Shown here piece by piece: positions 1 to 6,255 of a stretch of DNA of 6,419 nt. The stretch comes from Ktedonobacterales bacterium. Its GTDB lineage: Bacteria > Chloroflexota > Ktedonobacteria > Ktedonobacterales > JACDGC01. The notes beneath the pieces were generated by a model. It did not search any database and was not told where the DNA came from. It was given only the letters and a program-made list of their open reading frames with translations. The stretch is from assembly GCA_013815535.1 (NCBI GenBank), contig JACDGC010000105.1, positions 1-6,419 of the forward strand, in the 5' to 3' direction. Position 1 is the first letter of the stretch; every line of letters starts with the position of its first letter. The translations under genes and the position numbers were made by a program.

Positions 1-513
1 GATGACATCTGGGCATGGCGCGCTGATCATGGGAACGGCGTGGGCTGGACCAGCAACGTGGCCGACACAGGCCTCGTCGTCAATGGCGACAATGTGACGG
101 CGTATGGCCTGTTTGTCGAACACTATCAGAAATATGAGGTCCTTTGGAACGGCAACGGTGGCAAGGTCATCTTCTTCCAGAATGAGATGCCCTATGATCC
201 GCCCAGCCAAGCGGCATGGATGGAAGCTCCCGGCGTCGATGGCTATGCCGCGCTCAAAGTGGGCAACCACGTCACCCATTTCAATGGGTATGGGATGGGC
301 AGCTACAGTTTCTTCAACCAGGGCGTCAACATCTACGCCGCAAATGCGTTCGAGGTCCCCACGAAGCTTCCGGCGGGCAGTTTGAACGATCTGCTCACAA
401 TCTTCCTCTCCACAGGTGGATCGGGTGGCATCCTGAACGTGATCAATAACACTGGCGGGTCCTCGACCATCGCCAACCCCGACGTTCCGGTCACGGTTGT
501 AAGCTATCCCTAA
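1..513 (+). CDS. C-terminal part of a secreted beta-helix protein ('coagulation factor 5/8 type domain' group; possibly GH87-like alpha-glucanase), 5' end outside window
   Basis: The frame is open from base 1 to a TAA at 511-513, giving 170 residues with no start in view, so this is the 3' end of a longer gene. The visible part begins DDIWAWRADHG and continues with GWTSNVADTG, VVNGDNVTAYGLFVEH, VLWNGNGG, FFQNEMPYDPP and a final VVSYP. I recognise this string of motifs, from memory, as the conserved C-terminal region of large exported actinobacterial and Chloroflexota proteins. They are usually named coagulation factor 5/8 type domain (discoidin) proteins, sometimes misnamed adenylyl cyclase. 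The regular Gly/Asn/Asp-rich turns fit the last coils of a right-handed parallel beta-helix. Similar motifs occur, as I recall, in GH87 alpha-1,3-glucanases and mycodextranases. That would suit the neighbouring GH15 alpha-glucan hydrolase, but the enzyme assignment is inference. The codon 'GTG' at 40 is internal, not a start. A terminator-like hairpin follows within 30 bases. Family membership is fairly sure; activity is not. Confidence 0.8.
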   Translation, partial: DDIWAWRADHGNGVGWTSNVADTGLVVNGDNVTAYGLFVEHYQKYEVLWNGNGGKVIFFQNEMPYDPPSQAAWMEAPGVDGYAALKVGNHVTHFNGYGMGSYSFFNQGVNIYAANAFEVPTKLPAGSLNDLLTIFLSTGGSGGILNVINNTGGSSTIANPDVPVTVVSYP

Positions 514-542
514 CAGGCTGGTTCCTCCTAGAATGTTTGCGC

Positions 543-580
543 AATCGCCACCAAACTTTTCAAGAACTGGTGGCGATTTT
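543..580 (+). terminator. Intrinsic-terminator-like hairpin after the beta-helix protein gene
   Basis: AATCGCCACCA (543-553) and TGGTGGCGATT (568-578) form a perfect 11-bp stem with a 14-base loop. The 3' arm runs into TTTT (577-580) and then a pyrimidine-rich CATCCCTTT. It lies 30 bases after the TAA at 511-513, the expected place for transcription to end. The U-tract is short, so it may be inefficient. Confidence 0.7.
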
Positions 581-593
581 CATCCCTTTGGGA

Positions 594-661
594 CACGCAT
601 GAAAGCACTTGCGTGAGAGGGGGCAAGGCGTTCGAGCCAGAATGGATGCCCCCTGTCTCAC
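594..661. repeat. Two overlapping inverted repeats in the leader before the GH15 gene
   Basis: CACGCA (594-599) pairs with TGCGTG (610-615) around a 10-base loop. Starting inside its right arm, GTGAGAGGGGGCA (613-625) pairs with TGCCCCC (647-653) plus TCTCAC (656-661). That gives 7 and 6 base pairs separated by a two-base bulge (TG, 654-655), with a 21-base loop. The two structures share bases 613-615, so they cannot both form fully. They sit just upstream of the TATAAT at 678. They could be protein-binding sites, a structured RNA if transcription starts further upstream, or debris of a small mobile repeat. Confidence 0.5.
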
Positions 662-677
662 CATTGATCAAAACACC

Positions 678-683
678 TATAAT
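678..683 (+). promoter_or_regulatory. Candidate -10 hexamer (TATAAT) for the GH15 gene
   Basis: A perfect sigma70-type TATAAT lies in otherwise GC-rich sequence, 119 bases before the chosen GH15 start. No good -35 box is found at 16-18 bases: the sequence there is GTCTCA or TCTCAC, inside the hairpin arm. TTGATC at 664-669 is far too close to serve. This fits an activator-dependent promoter, or a chance match. If used, the mRNA would start near 690 and carry a leader of about 110 bases. Confidence 0.4.
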
Positions 684-714
684 ACGAGGCATCCAACCAC
701 TGAAGGTGGATACA

Positions 715-757
715 CCGCAGTGTGTGCTGCGGCGGCAGTTCACTTCGCCAGGTGGCG
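715..757. promoter_or_regulatory. Pair of short palindromes in the GH15 5' leader, operator-like or RNA hairpins
   Basis: CCGCAG (715-720) and CTGCGG (727-732) are perfect 6-bp arms around TGTGTG. CGCCA (746-750) and TGGCG (753-757) are perfect 5-bp arms around GG. Both lie between the TATAAT at 678 and the start codon. Operators of sugar-responsive repressors (LacI or ROK type) often look like short GC palindromes at such places, but no regulator gene is in the window. Palindromes this short also arise by chance in GC-rich DNA. Confidence 0.3.
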
Positions 758-801
758 TTAGGGCCTGCTGTGTGTCAAGCCCGTTCAGAATGCGAGGAAG
801 C

Positions 802-3800
802 ATGATCGCGCATCTTCGGCACCCGTCACGACGCTTGATCGTGGCTGGCATGACATTTTTGCTCCTGAGTACCCTCATCATCGGCAGCCATACCTGGTTA
901 ACGGCGTTGGCTGCCAACGTGCCGACCGGGGTCGCCAGTGATGGGCCTGGTGCGTTGGCCTATTTCGATGAAGCCCGCAAAGATTGTGTGGGCACGGCCC
1001 GCAACACCACCTCGAAGGTCTGGTTCACGGTCGCCAACGGCGTGTTGAGCGATGTGTATTATCCGACCATCGATACGACGAATGTGAAGACGCTGCAATA
1101 TGTCGTGACGGATGGCAGCACCTTCACGGATGTGCAGACCCGCGACATGACCTATTCCGTCCAGCAACTTGACGCCCCCAGCCTGGGCTGCCGTGTCACA
1201 GCGACCGCGAAAAGCGGCAAATATCGGCTGGTGACGGACTATCTGACCGATCCAGCGCACAACACAGTGGTCATGCACACCAGCTTTGCTGCTTTGGTGG
1301 GCCAGCGCTCCGATTATCGCCTCTACGCCGCCTTCGATCCCACCATCAACGGCAACGGCGGGGGCGGCGCGGGCAATGGTGGCGCGGATAACGCCATCGT
1401 TGACACCTCAACGAGCCAGGTCATGCCAGTGGCGTATGACACCAACACCCACACCAACGCGACCAACCGTGATTACGCCACGCCCGTCTATAGCGCGCTG
1501 GACGCCTCGACGCCCTTTAAGGAGGTCAGCAATGGTTTCGCGGGCACGGCGAGTGATGGCTTGACGCAACTGCTGGCCAGCCATGCCTTGACGGCTCTCG
1601 ATGGCACGGCGTCGAATGGCAACGTCACGCAGACGGCGCAATTGGCGTTGGATGCCAATGGCAACGTGACGCTGGCGCTGGGGTTTGGCGCGAAGCAGGC
1701 CGACGCCGTCGCGGCGGCGCGGGCAACACTGCAAAGCAATTTTGATCTGCTGCGAGTGCGCTATGCCGCTGGGTGGCTGGCGTATGATAGCCAGTTGATC
1801 CCGCCTATCTCTGACGCGGCCAAGAAAAACGCGAGCCAGAGCGTTTTGCAAAGCATCAAGCAATATTATCTCAGCGCCAACGTCGTCAAAGCCTCCGAGG
1901 ATAAGACGTTCCCCGGCGCAATTGCGGCAGGGCTGGCGTCGCCGTGGGGGCAGGCGGTCTCGGCGGGCGATCCCAACAACACCTATTTCGGCTCATATCG
2001 CGAAGTCTTTGGCCGTGACCTCTACGAAGCATGGACGGGTCTCTTCGCGGATGGCGACACGCAGACGGCCCGCGACACGGTCAATTTCCTTTTCTTGCAT
2101 CAGCAGTTGGCTGATGGCTCGTTACCCCGCAATAGCCTGCTGAATGGCAAACTCGCCCCCGACTCGAATGGCATCCAGTTGGATGAGGCCAGCTATCCCA
2201 TCATCATGGCCTATCAGATGCACATGACGGATGCCACGCTGTATCAACAGCACATCCGCCCAGCGGCGAATTTCGTCATCAGTCATGGTCCCTCGTTCGG
2301 CGTCGAACGCTGGGAAGAGCAAACGGGCTATTCGCCCTCGACCATCGCCGCCGAGATCGCTGGCTTGGTCGCTGCCGCCGATATCGCCACGACTAACCAC
2401 GACACGGCCAGCGCGGCCATCTGGCGTGCCACAGCGGATGAATGGCAGCGCTCGCTGACGAAGTGGCTGGTCACGACCAATGGGCCGCTGTCGTCGCAGC
2501 CCTATTACATCCGTCTCTCAAAAACGGGCGATCCCAATGCGGCGATCAGCTATAACGTCGGCAATGGTGGGCCAACGCTGGATCAGCGTGCGATCATCGA
2601 TGCGGGCTTCCTGGAGTTGGTGCGATTGGGATTGAAATCCGCCAGTGATCCGACGATTGCCAATTCGCTGGCGGTGGTGGATGCCACCATCAAAACTACG
2701 ACACCGAGCGGCCCCGGTTGGCATCGCTATAACGGCGATGGCTATGGCGACAGCGGCACCACTGGCCAGCCATGGGCGACCACCAACCAGGGCACGGGCC
2801 ACGTCTGGCCGCTGCTGACCGAGGAACGCGGCGAATTCGCGCTGGCGCATGGCGACGGTGCGACTGCCAAGATGCTGCTGGCGACCATGCAGCACTTCAG
2901 TTCGGGTGAAGGCCTCATTCCTGAGCAAGATTGGGAACTCCCCAACCTCGCGGCTTCACCTTATGGCACCGATCCTACTACGGCATCGATCGGCTTCCAG
3001 AACGGCCAACCCGCTGGCTCCGCGTCGCCGCTCACGTGGTCAATGGCCTCGTATGTGCGGCTGGCGCGCGACATCGCTACCAATCGCATCTTGGAACGCC
3101 CAGCGGATACGTATGCGCGCTATGTGACGCACCAGCCAGGGGCGACCACCTTGACCGTGACGACCCCAGCGGATCAATCATCGGTATCGAGTGGCAGCGT
3201 GACGGTCACTGGCACCTCGGCACCGGGCAACACCGTCTACGTCGCCGCGACTAATACCGACACGCAGAGCGTGACGACGACGGCTCACGTGGCGGTCGGG
3301 GCCAGTGGCAGCTTTAGCCAGTCCATCGCGGTGACAGGGGGCGTGACTGTCCTGACCATTGCGGCGGTGAGTCCCGCTGGCGCGACGGCGTATGCCCAGC
3401 GCACGATTGTCTATGATTTCACCCCCGGCACGGTTGTGCTGGATGTCACCGACCCCACCAATGATGACCACGGGCCAGGCAACTATGCCTATCCGACGGC
3501 CAGTGATTTCCACGCGGGGGCCTTCGACATCCAGGAGTTCCGCGTCATCGACGATGGGACGACCGTGACCTTCAAGCTGCAAGTGCGCGACCTCTCCGCG
3601 ACCTTTGGCAGCCCGTTGGGCGCGCAGTTGGTTGATGTCTACGCGCACGATCCGGCGGCGGCGGCGGGAGATGCCGCAACAGCGGCGGCGTATGCCTCGC
3701 GCAACTACACGATTGCGGGGGGCGCTGCCTGGAGCAAACTGGTCGAGGTGCAGGGCTTCGGCCAGAAATATGTGGACGCGCATGGGAATGCCCTTGGCTC

Positions 3801-4134
3801 GGTGAATATCAGTGCCAATGCCATCTCGCGCTTCATCACATTCAGTGTGCCCGCGAGCAGCTTTGGTCACCCAACCTCTGGTTGGGGCTTCACCGTGGTG
3901 CTCACCGGGCAAGACGGCTTCAGTTCCGATCAGGCGCGTGGGTTCACGGCGACACCGGGCGGTTATTCCTTCGGCGTATGCGCGACCAGCAGCACTGATC
4001 CGCACTGCACCGTCGATCCTAACATGGTGCCCAAAGCGATGGATGTCTTGACGCCGACAGGCGTTTCACAGGCCGATGAGTTTGATTACACGTTGCATCA
4101 GCCAGTGACGTTGCAAGACATCATCATTCCCTGA
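802..4134 (+). CDS. Secreted GH15 glucodextranase/glucoamylase-type enzyme with N, catalytic, Ig-like and C-terminal DOMON-like domains
   Basis: 1110 residues counted from ATG 802. This is an exo-acting alpha-glucan hydrolase expected to release beta-glucose from non-reducing ends, either alpha-1,6 (glucodextranase) or alpha-1,4 (glucoamylase). A signal peptide (HPSRR, then a hydrophobic stretch at residues 12-28) ends in an ALA site near residue 37, so the enzyme is exported. Residues about 40-330 match the glucodextranase N beta-sandwich, with a Gly/Asn-rich loop at 183-193. The (alpha/alpha)6 GH15 domain spans about 345-770. It contains PWGQA (381-385), GRD (404-406), QLDE with the probable acid E462, RWEEQTGYSPST (503-514) and GLIPEQDW with the probable base E708. 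An Ig-like domain (about 780-873) and the C-terminal domain (about 876-1110, opening DPTNDDHGPG at 884-893) follow. This order is that of Arthrobacter glucodextranase, and the length is similar. The start is uncertain. GAGGA at 794-798 lies close before ATG 802; ATG 790 has no Shine-Dalgarno. GTG 613 lies upstream of the candidate promoter and is unlikely. Confidence 0.93.
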   Translation: MIAHLRHPSRRLIVAGMTFLLLSTLIIGSHTWLTALAANVPTGVASDGPGALAYFDEARKDCVGTARNTTSKVWFTVANGVLSDVYYPTIDTTNVKTLQYVVTDGSTFTDVQTRDMTYSVQQLDAPSLGCRVTATAKSGKYRLVTDYLTDPAHNTVVMHTSFAALVGQRSDYRLYAAFDPTINGNGGGGAGNGGADNAIVDTSTSQVMPVAYDTNTHTNATNRDYATPVYSALDASTPFKEVSNGFAGTASDGLTQLLASHALTALDGTASNGNVTQTAQLALDANGNVTLALGFGAKQADAVAAARATLQSNFDLLRVRYAAGWLAYDSQLIPPISDAAKKNASQSVLQSIKQYYLSANVVKASEDKTFPGAIAAGLASPWGQAVSAGDPNNTYFGSYREVFGRDLYEAWTGLFADGDTQTARDTVNFLFLHQQLADGSLPRNSLLNGKLAPDSNGIQLDEASYPIIMAYQMHMTDATLYQQHIRPAANFVISHGPSFGVERWEEQTGYSPSTIAAEIAGLVAAADIATTNHDTASAAIWRATADEWQRSLTKWLVTTNGPLSSQPYYIRLSKTGDPNAAISYNVGNGGPTLDQRAIIDAGFLELVRLGLKSASDPTIANSLAVVDATIKTTTPSGPGWHRYNGDGYGDSGTTGQPWATTNQGTGHVWPLLTEERGEFALAHGDGATAKMLLATMQHFSSGEGLIPEQDWELPNLAASPYGTDPTTASIGFQNGQPAGSASPLTWSMASYVRLARDIATNRILERPADTYARYVTHQPGATTLTVTTPADQSSVSSGSVTVTGTSAPGNTVYVAATNTDTQSVTTTAHVAVGASGSFSQSIAVTGGVTVLTIAAVSPAGATAYAQRTIVYDFTPGTVVLDVTDPTNDDHGPGNYAYPTASDFHAGAFDIQEFRVIDDGTTVTFKLQVRDLSATFGSPLGAQLVDVYAHDPAAAAGDAATAAAYASRNYTIAGGAAWSKLVEVQGFGQKYVDAHGNALGSVNISANAISRFITFSVPASSFGHPTSGWGFTVVLTGQDGFSSDQARGFTATPGGYSFGVCATSSTDPHCTVDPNMVPKAMDVLTPTGVSQADEFDYTLHQPVTLQDIIIP

Positions 4135-4152
4135 GGCTATGGGATAGCGATA

Positions 4153-4188
4153 GGAGGAGCTGATCATGCTTGCATGATCAGCTCCTCC
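4153..4188 (+). terminator. Perfect 17-bp inverted repeat after the GH15 gene, probable transcript end
   Basis: GGAGGAGCTGATCATGC (4153-4169) and GCATGATCAGCTCCTCC (4172-4188) are exact reverse complements separated only by TT, so RNA would form a very stable hairpin. It begins 19 bases after the GH15 stop. There is no proper T-tract on either strand (CTGCTTTAC follows on the + side), so it is not a textbook intrinsic terminator. It may act as an RNA 3'-end stabiliser, a bidirectional stop or a binding palindrome. Each arm contains TGATCA. Confidence 0.6.
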
Positions 4189-4230
4189 CTGCTTTACAAG
4201 TATGGGCGTTGCTTGCCATGGGTAGGCTTC

Positions 4231-4262
4231 TTGACACTCCCCACGCCTAGAAGGCGGAGGAT
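4231..4262. mobile_element. IS200/IS605 (TnpB-element) end-like hairpin, relic
   Basis: TTGACACTCC (4231-4240) is followed by an imperfect hairpin. CTCC (4237-4240) pairs with GGAG (4256-4259), and GCCT (4245-4248) pairs with AGGC (4252-4255), with CCAC bulged; GATT follows the outer arm. The pattern TTGACACTCCCC - short hairpin - GGGGATTCT is one I associate with the ends of tnpB-carrying IS200/IS605-type elements in Chloroflexota and cyanobacteria. Here the arms have drifted (GGAGGATTC instead of GGGGATTC). No transposase gene is directly attached, although a TnpB fragment lies about 2 kb downstream. I cannot tell whether it is a left or right end, nor its strand. Confidence 0.45.
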
Positions 4263-4322
4263 TCTCGATTCATTTACTCCGGTATCCCAGATGGAAGTTA
4301 TAGACGAACAAGCACGGCAGTT

Positions 4323-4415
4323 ATGAGGCGATTATCCAATGACCACATTGATTTCATCACGCTGGCGCAGATCTACCATGCACAGGGAAACAACGAACAA
4401 GCGCTCCCCTTGTAG
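4323..4415 (+). pseudogene. Remnant of tetratricopeptide-repeat (TPR) coding sequence
   Basis: In the frame starting at ATG 4323, the translation contains DHIDFITLAQIYHAQG followed by NNEQALPL, then a TAG at 4413-4415. The spacing LA-x2-Y-x3-G-x4-A-L-x-L is that of the TPR helix pair found in NB-ARC/TPR and kinesin-light-chain-like proteins, and 'DH-D' before it resembles the HPD linker of such repeats. The stop falls where a tyrosine normally follows LPL (TAT to TAG would do it). Only about one repeat is visible, with no recognisable continuation on either side. I therefore read it as a decayed piece of a larger gene. It is short enough that chance resemblance is possible. Confidence 0.35.
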
Positions 4416-4615
4416 CGGAATGATCCGCGTCTACGCTCTCCTCGCTTGCTCATCTCACCTGCATTTCGCGAATGCTCCACCACGTCCAAGCGATCGATGT
4501 GTGCCAATTTCGTGGGTAAAGTTGCCGATTCTTCCTGGCCGAGTCGGGTGCTGGAAGGTATATCTGAGCTATGACCACAGGCTGGTCCAATCGTCTTTCG
4601 TCTTACGACACCGAA

Positions 4616-4621
4616 AAGGAG
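4616..4621 (+). promoter_or_regulatory. Ribosome binding site that fixes the lipoprotein start
   Basis: AAGGAG lies five bases before ATG 4627, the strongest Shine-Dalgarno at any gene start in the window. It separates the true start from the upstream in-frame ATG at 4339, which has no such site and would put about 96 unlikely residues before the signal peptide. Confidence 0.8.
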
Positions 4622-4626
4622 AAAGC

Positions 4627-6234
4627 ATGCGTTTATTCTCGGCAGGTTCTGCGCGCGCGCATCCGCCGCGCTGGGTGCTCATGTTTGTTGTGCTGAGCGC
4701 GATGGCGAGTGCCGCCTGTGGCTCGACCTCGGGAAAGCAGCAGATCCCCAGCGGGACACTCTCGCTGCACGGGCTAACGCTCATTGACCGAACCGAGATA
4801 AAGAACGTCTCATCTGAGGCCGCTGCCACCGTAACGGCACGCTGTCACTCGGGTGAGTCGCTGATAAGCGGGGGCTACAGCGTCAGCCCCCAAAACATCC
4901 TCAGCACATATGCCACCCTCACGGGCACGATCAGCCTCCCCTACCTCGCGGTGATGGGCAGTTATCCCTCTGACACCGATGCCTGGAGCGTCGCCGTCGC
5001 CAATCGACGTGCGGCATATGGGGAAGGATCAACCCTGGTGATAGCGCACGCTATCTGCACCCCCTCGCCTCTCTTGACCCAAATCGTGCAAGCTCAATAT
5101 GTTCGCACGAATGCACAGGCCGATGCGACGCCAACGGTGACGGCTTCTTGCCCTCCAAAGACGGTCGTGCTTGGCGGCGGCTATCAGTTCAAGGGGGGCA
5201 TTGCCACCCTCTGGCGCTCGTCAGCCGCTTTGGGAAACGCCAACAGCAGCCTCGCCACCGGGTGGACCGTCGAAGGCCACCACACTTTCTCGCTTGCCGA
5301 CCCTGGGGCTGCTTTTGCGTATGTCGTCTGCACCCTCATTCTCACGTCAACCACGCCAAATTTTAGCCCGGTACGGGTGGAAGGCGCTTCGTCGAGCAAC
5401 GTCAGCGGTGCTGGGTCACCGATCATTCTCAAGGCGGAAAACAACTATACCTATAGTGCGTTGGGGACCGCTGGCTGCTTTGGGGCTGATGTTCTCACCA
5501 CCGCCAGTGGGGTCATCGTCCCAGAGCGCGTCAGAAATGCCAACGAGGTCTTCATCCCGAATCCCTATCGCGATACGACCTTTGCCCAAACGTTGGTGCC
5601 AGACTATCCTGGCCAAAATGCTGGCCAGTGGACGATGGGCTATCGCATCTATGCCCAGGAATTGTCTGATTTCACCCCGGCTGCTGCCACTGGCAATGAG
5701 CCGATCATTCCGCTCGACTTTGGGTTAAGCCAACAGCCGGTGTGTGTGAGGGTGCTTGACCCCAATGCGACTCTCATTCCAACCGAAACCCTTGGCCCCA
5801 GCCCAACGCCGACGGCGACGCCGTTGCCCCCAGCGCCGACTCCCACACCCCAAGGGAATCAGATCAAGCCGACGCCGACTCAACAGCCGCTGGTTTGTGG
5901 GCAGATCTTCTCAGGAAGCGCGGCACTAAACGTCGACCGGGCCTATCTCAACCTTGACAATGGCAGGGTCACAACCGTCAGCACGGGGGCCCATTTGCGC
6001 TGGCTGCTATCCCCACGAGGGTTCGTCATTGAGCCAGTCAACGGCACTGCGGTTGCGGTCAGCACGGCAAGCACCTGTGCGGAGATCAAGCGGGCTTCAT
6101 ATGGACCCGGCCCCATCCCGGGAGGGAATAGCGTCTTCCTGGTCAAAACCGCCGCTGGACATTATGCCCGGGTCACAATGAGCTTCGCGGTGGGTGACGC
6201 TGGGGTGCAGGTGAATTGGCTCACCTATTCCTGA
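4627..6234 (+). CDS. Predicted lipoprotein of unknown function with a duplicated Cys-GGY-Trp-Cys module, a Pro/Thr linker and a C-terminal domain
   Basis: 535 residues. I do not recognise a named family for the whole protein. A positively charged N-terminus, the hydrophobic stretch WVLMFVVLSAMASA and SAAC form a lipoprotein signal, with the lipidated cysteine expected at C31, so the protein is probably anchored outside the cell membrane. Two similar modules follow. Module 1 has TVTARC (C73), SGGY (81-84), AWSV (W120) and AHAIC (C144). Module 2 has TVTASC (C175), GGGY (183-186), GWTV (W213) and YVVC (C235). In each, the two cysteines are 60-71 residues apart and could form a disulphide. A divergent third unit may start near C284. 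Residues about 379-421 are a Pro/Thr-rich spacer typical of surface proteins. Residues 422-535 form a compact C-terminal domain with C424 and a second Cys in STCAEIK. The start is chosen by the AAGGAG at 4616. It stands alone: no partner gene is close except a transposase remnant. A binding or adhesion role is a guess. Confidence 0.85.
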   Translation: MRLFSAGSARAHPPRWVLMFVVLSAMASAACGSTSGKQQIPSGTLSLHGLTLIDRTEIKNVSSEAAATVTARCHSGESLISGGYSVSPQNILSTYATLTGTISLPYLAVMGSYPSDTDAWSVAVANRRAAYGEGSTLVIAHAICTPSPLLTQIVQAQYVRTNAQADATPTVTASCPPKTVVLGGGYQFKGGIATLWRSSAALGNANSSLATGWTVEGHHTFSLADPGAAFAYVVCTLILTSTTPNFSPVRVEGASSSNVSGAGSPIILKAENNYTYSALGTAGCFGADVLTTASGVIVPERVRNANEVFIPNPYRDTTFAQTLVPDYPGQNAGQWTMGYRIYAQELSDFTPAAATGNEPIIPLDFGLSQQPVCVRVLDPNATLIPTETLGPSPTPTATPLPPAPTPTPQGNQIKPTPTQQPLVCGQIFSGSAALNVDRAYLNLDNGRVTTVSTGAHLRWLLSPRGFVIEPVNGTAVAVSTASTCAEIKRASYGPGPIPGGNSVFLVKTAAGHYARVTMSFAVGDAGVQVNWLTYS

Positions 6235-6255
6235 GGGTGTGCGAGGAATTCGCGA

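Larger units (their letters stand above)
4189..4626. other. Gene-free stretch between the GH15 and lipoprotein genes
   Basis: This 438-base stretch has no intact gene that I can support. It holds an IS200/IS605-like end hairpin (4231-4262), a TPR-like coding remnant (4323-4415), small inverted repeats (GCGGA/TCCGC at 4415-4428 and GACCA/TGGTC at 4573-4587), and the ribosome binding site of the lipoprotein gene. The lipoprotein promoter was not identified with confidence. TATATC at 4559-4564 is the best -10-like sequence but has no matching -35. An in-frame upstream ATG at 4339 exists, but its translation is Arg/Ser/His-rich and unlike the protein proper. Confidence 0.6.

Noticed and set aside
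613..801. Longer GH15 reading frame starting at GTG 613
   Set aside because: It would add 63 residues before the signal peptide, start inside a hairpin arm and upstream of the TATAAT at 678, and has no Shine-Dalgarno; the added translation is Arg/Pro/Cys-rich and unlike an export signal.
528..917. 129-codon - strand open frame across the leader
   Set aside because: It runs through the terminator hairpin and the GH15 signal peptide region, shows no recognisable protein features, and would conflict with the promoter region; treated as chance.
1519..1564. Perfect AAGGAGGT (1519-1526) followed by ATG 1532 inside the GH15 gene
   Set aside because: The ATG is out of frame and opens only ten codons before TGA. 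The purine run simply encodes Lys-Glu-Val of the enzyme, so it is most likely a coincidence, though it could cause ribosome pausing.
3178..4005. 275-codon open frame on the - strand inside the GH15 gene
   Set aside because: It is Arg/His/Gly-rich, has no recognisable motif, and lies opposite a well-conserved domain; it is a product of GC-rich codon use on the real strand.
4231..4236. Consensus -35 (TTGACA)
   Set aside because: The positions 16-18 bases downstream are GC-rich hairpin sequence with no -10-like hexamer; the TTGACA is better explained as part of the IS end-like pattern.
4339..4626. Longer lipoprotein reading frame starting at ATG 4339
   Set aside because: The added residues do not resemble a protein domain and would bury the lipoprotein signal; AAGGAG five bases before ATG 4627 marks the start. 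It also overlaps the TPR remnant in another frame.
5800..5885. CCGACG/CCAACG-like short repeats in the lipoprotein gene, considered as a CRISPR-like or tandem DNA repeat
   Set aside because: The repetition is only codons for Pro and Thr in the linker, with irregular units and no spacers.
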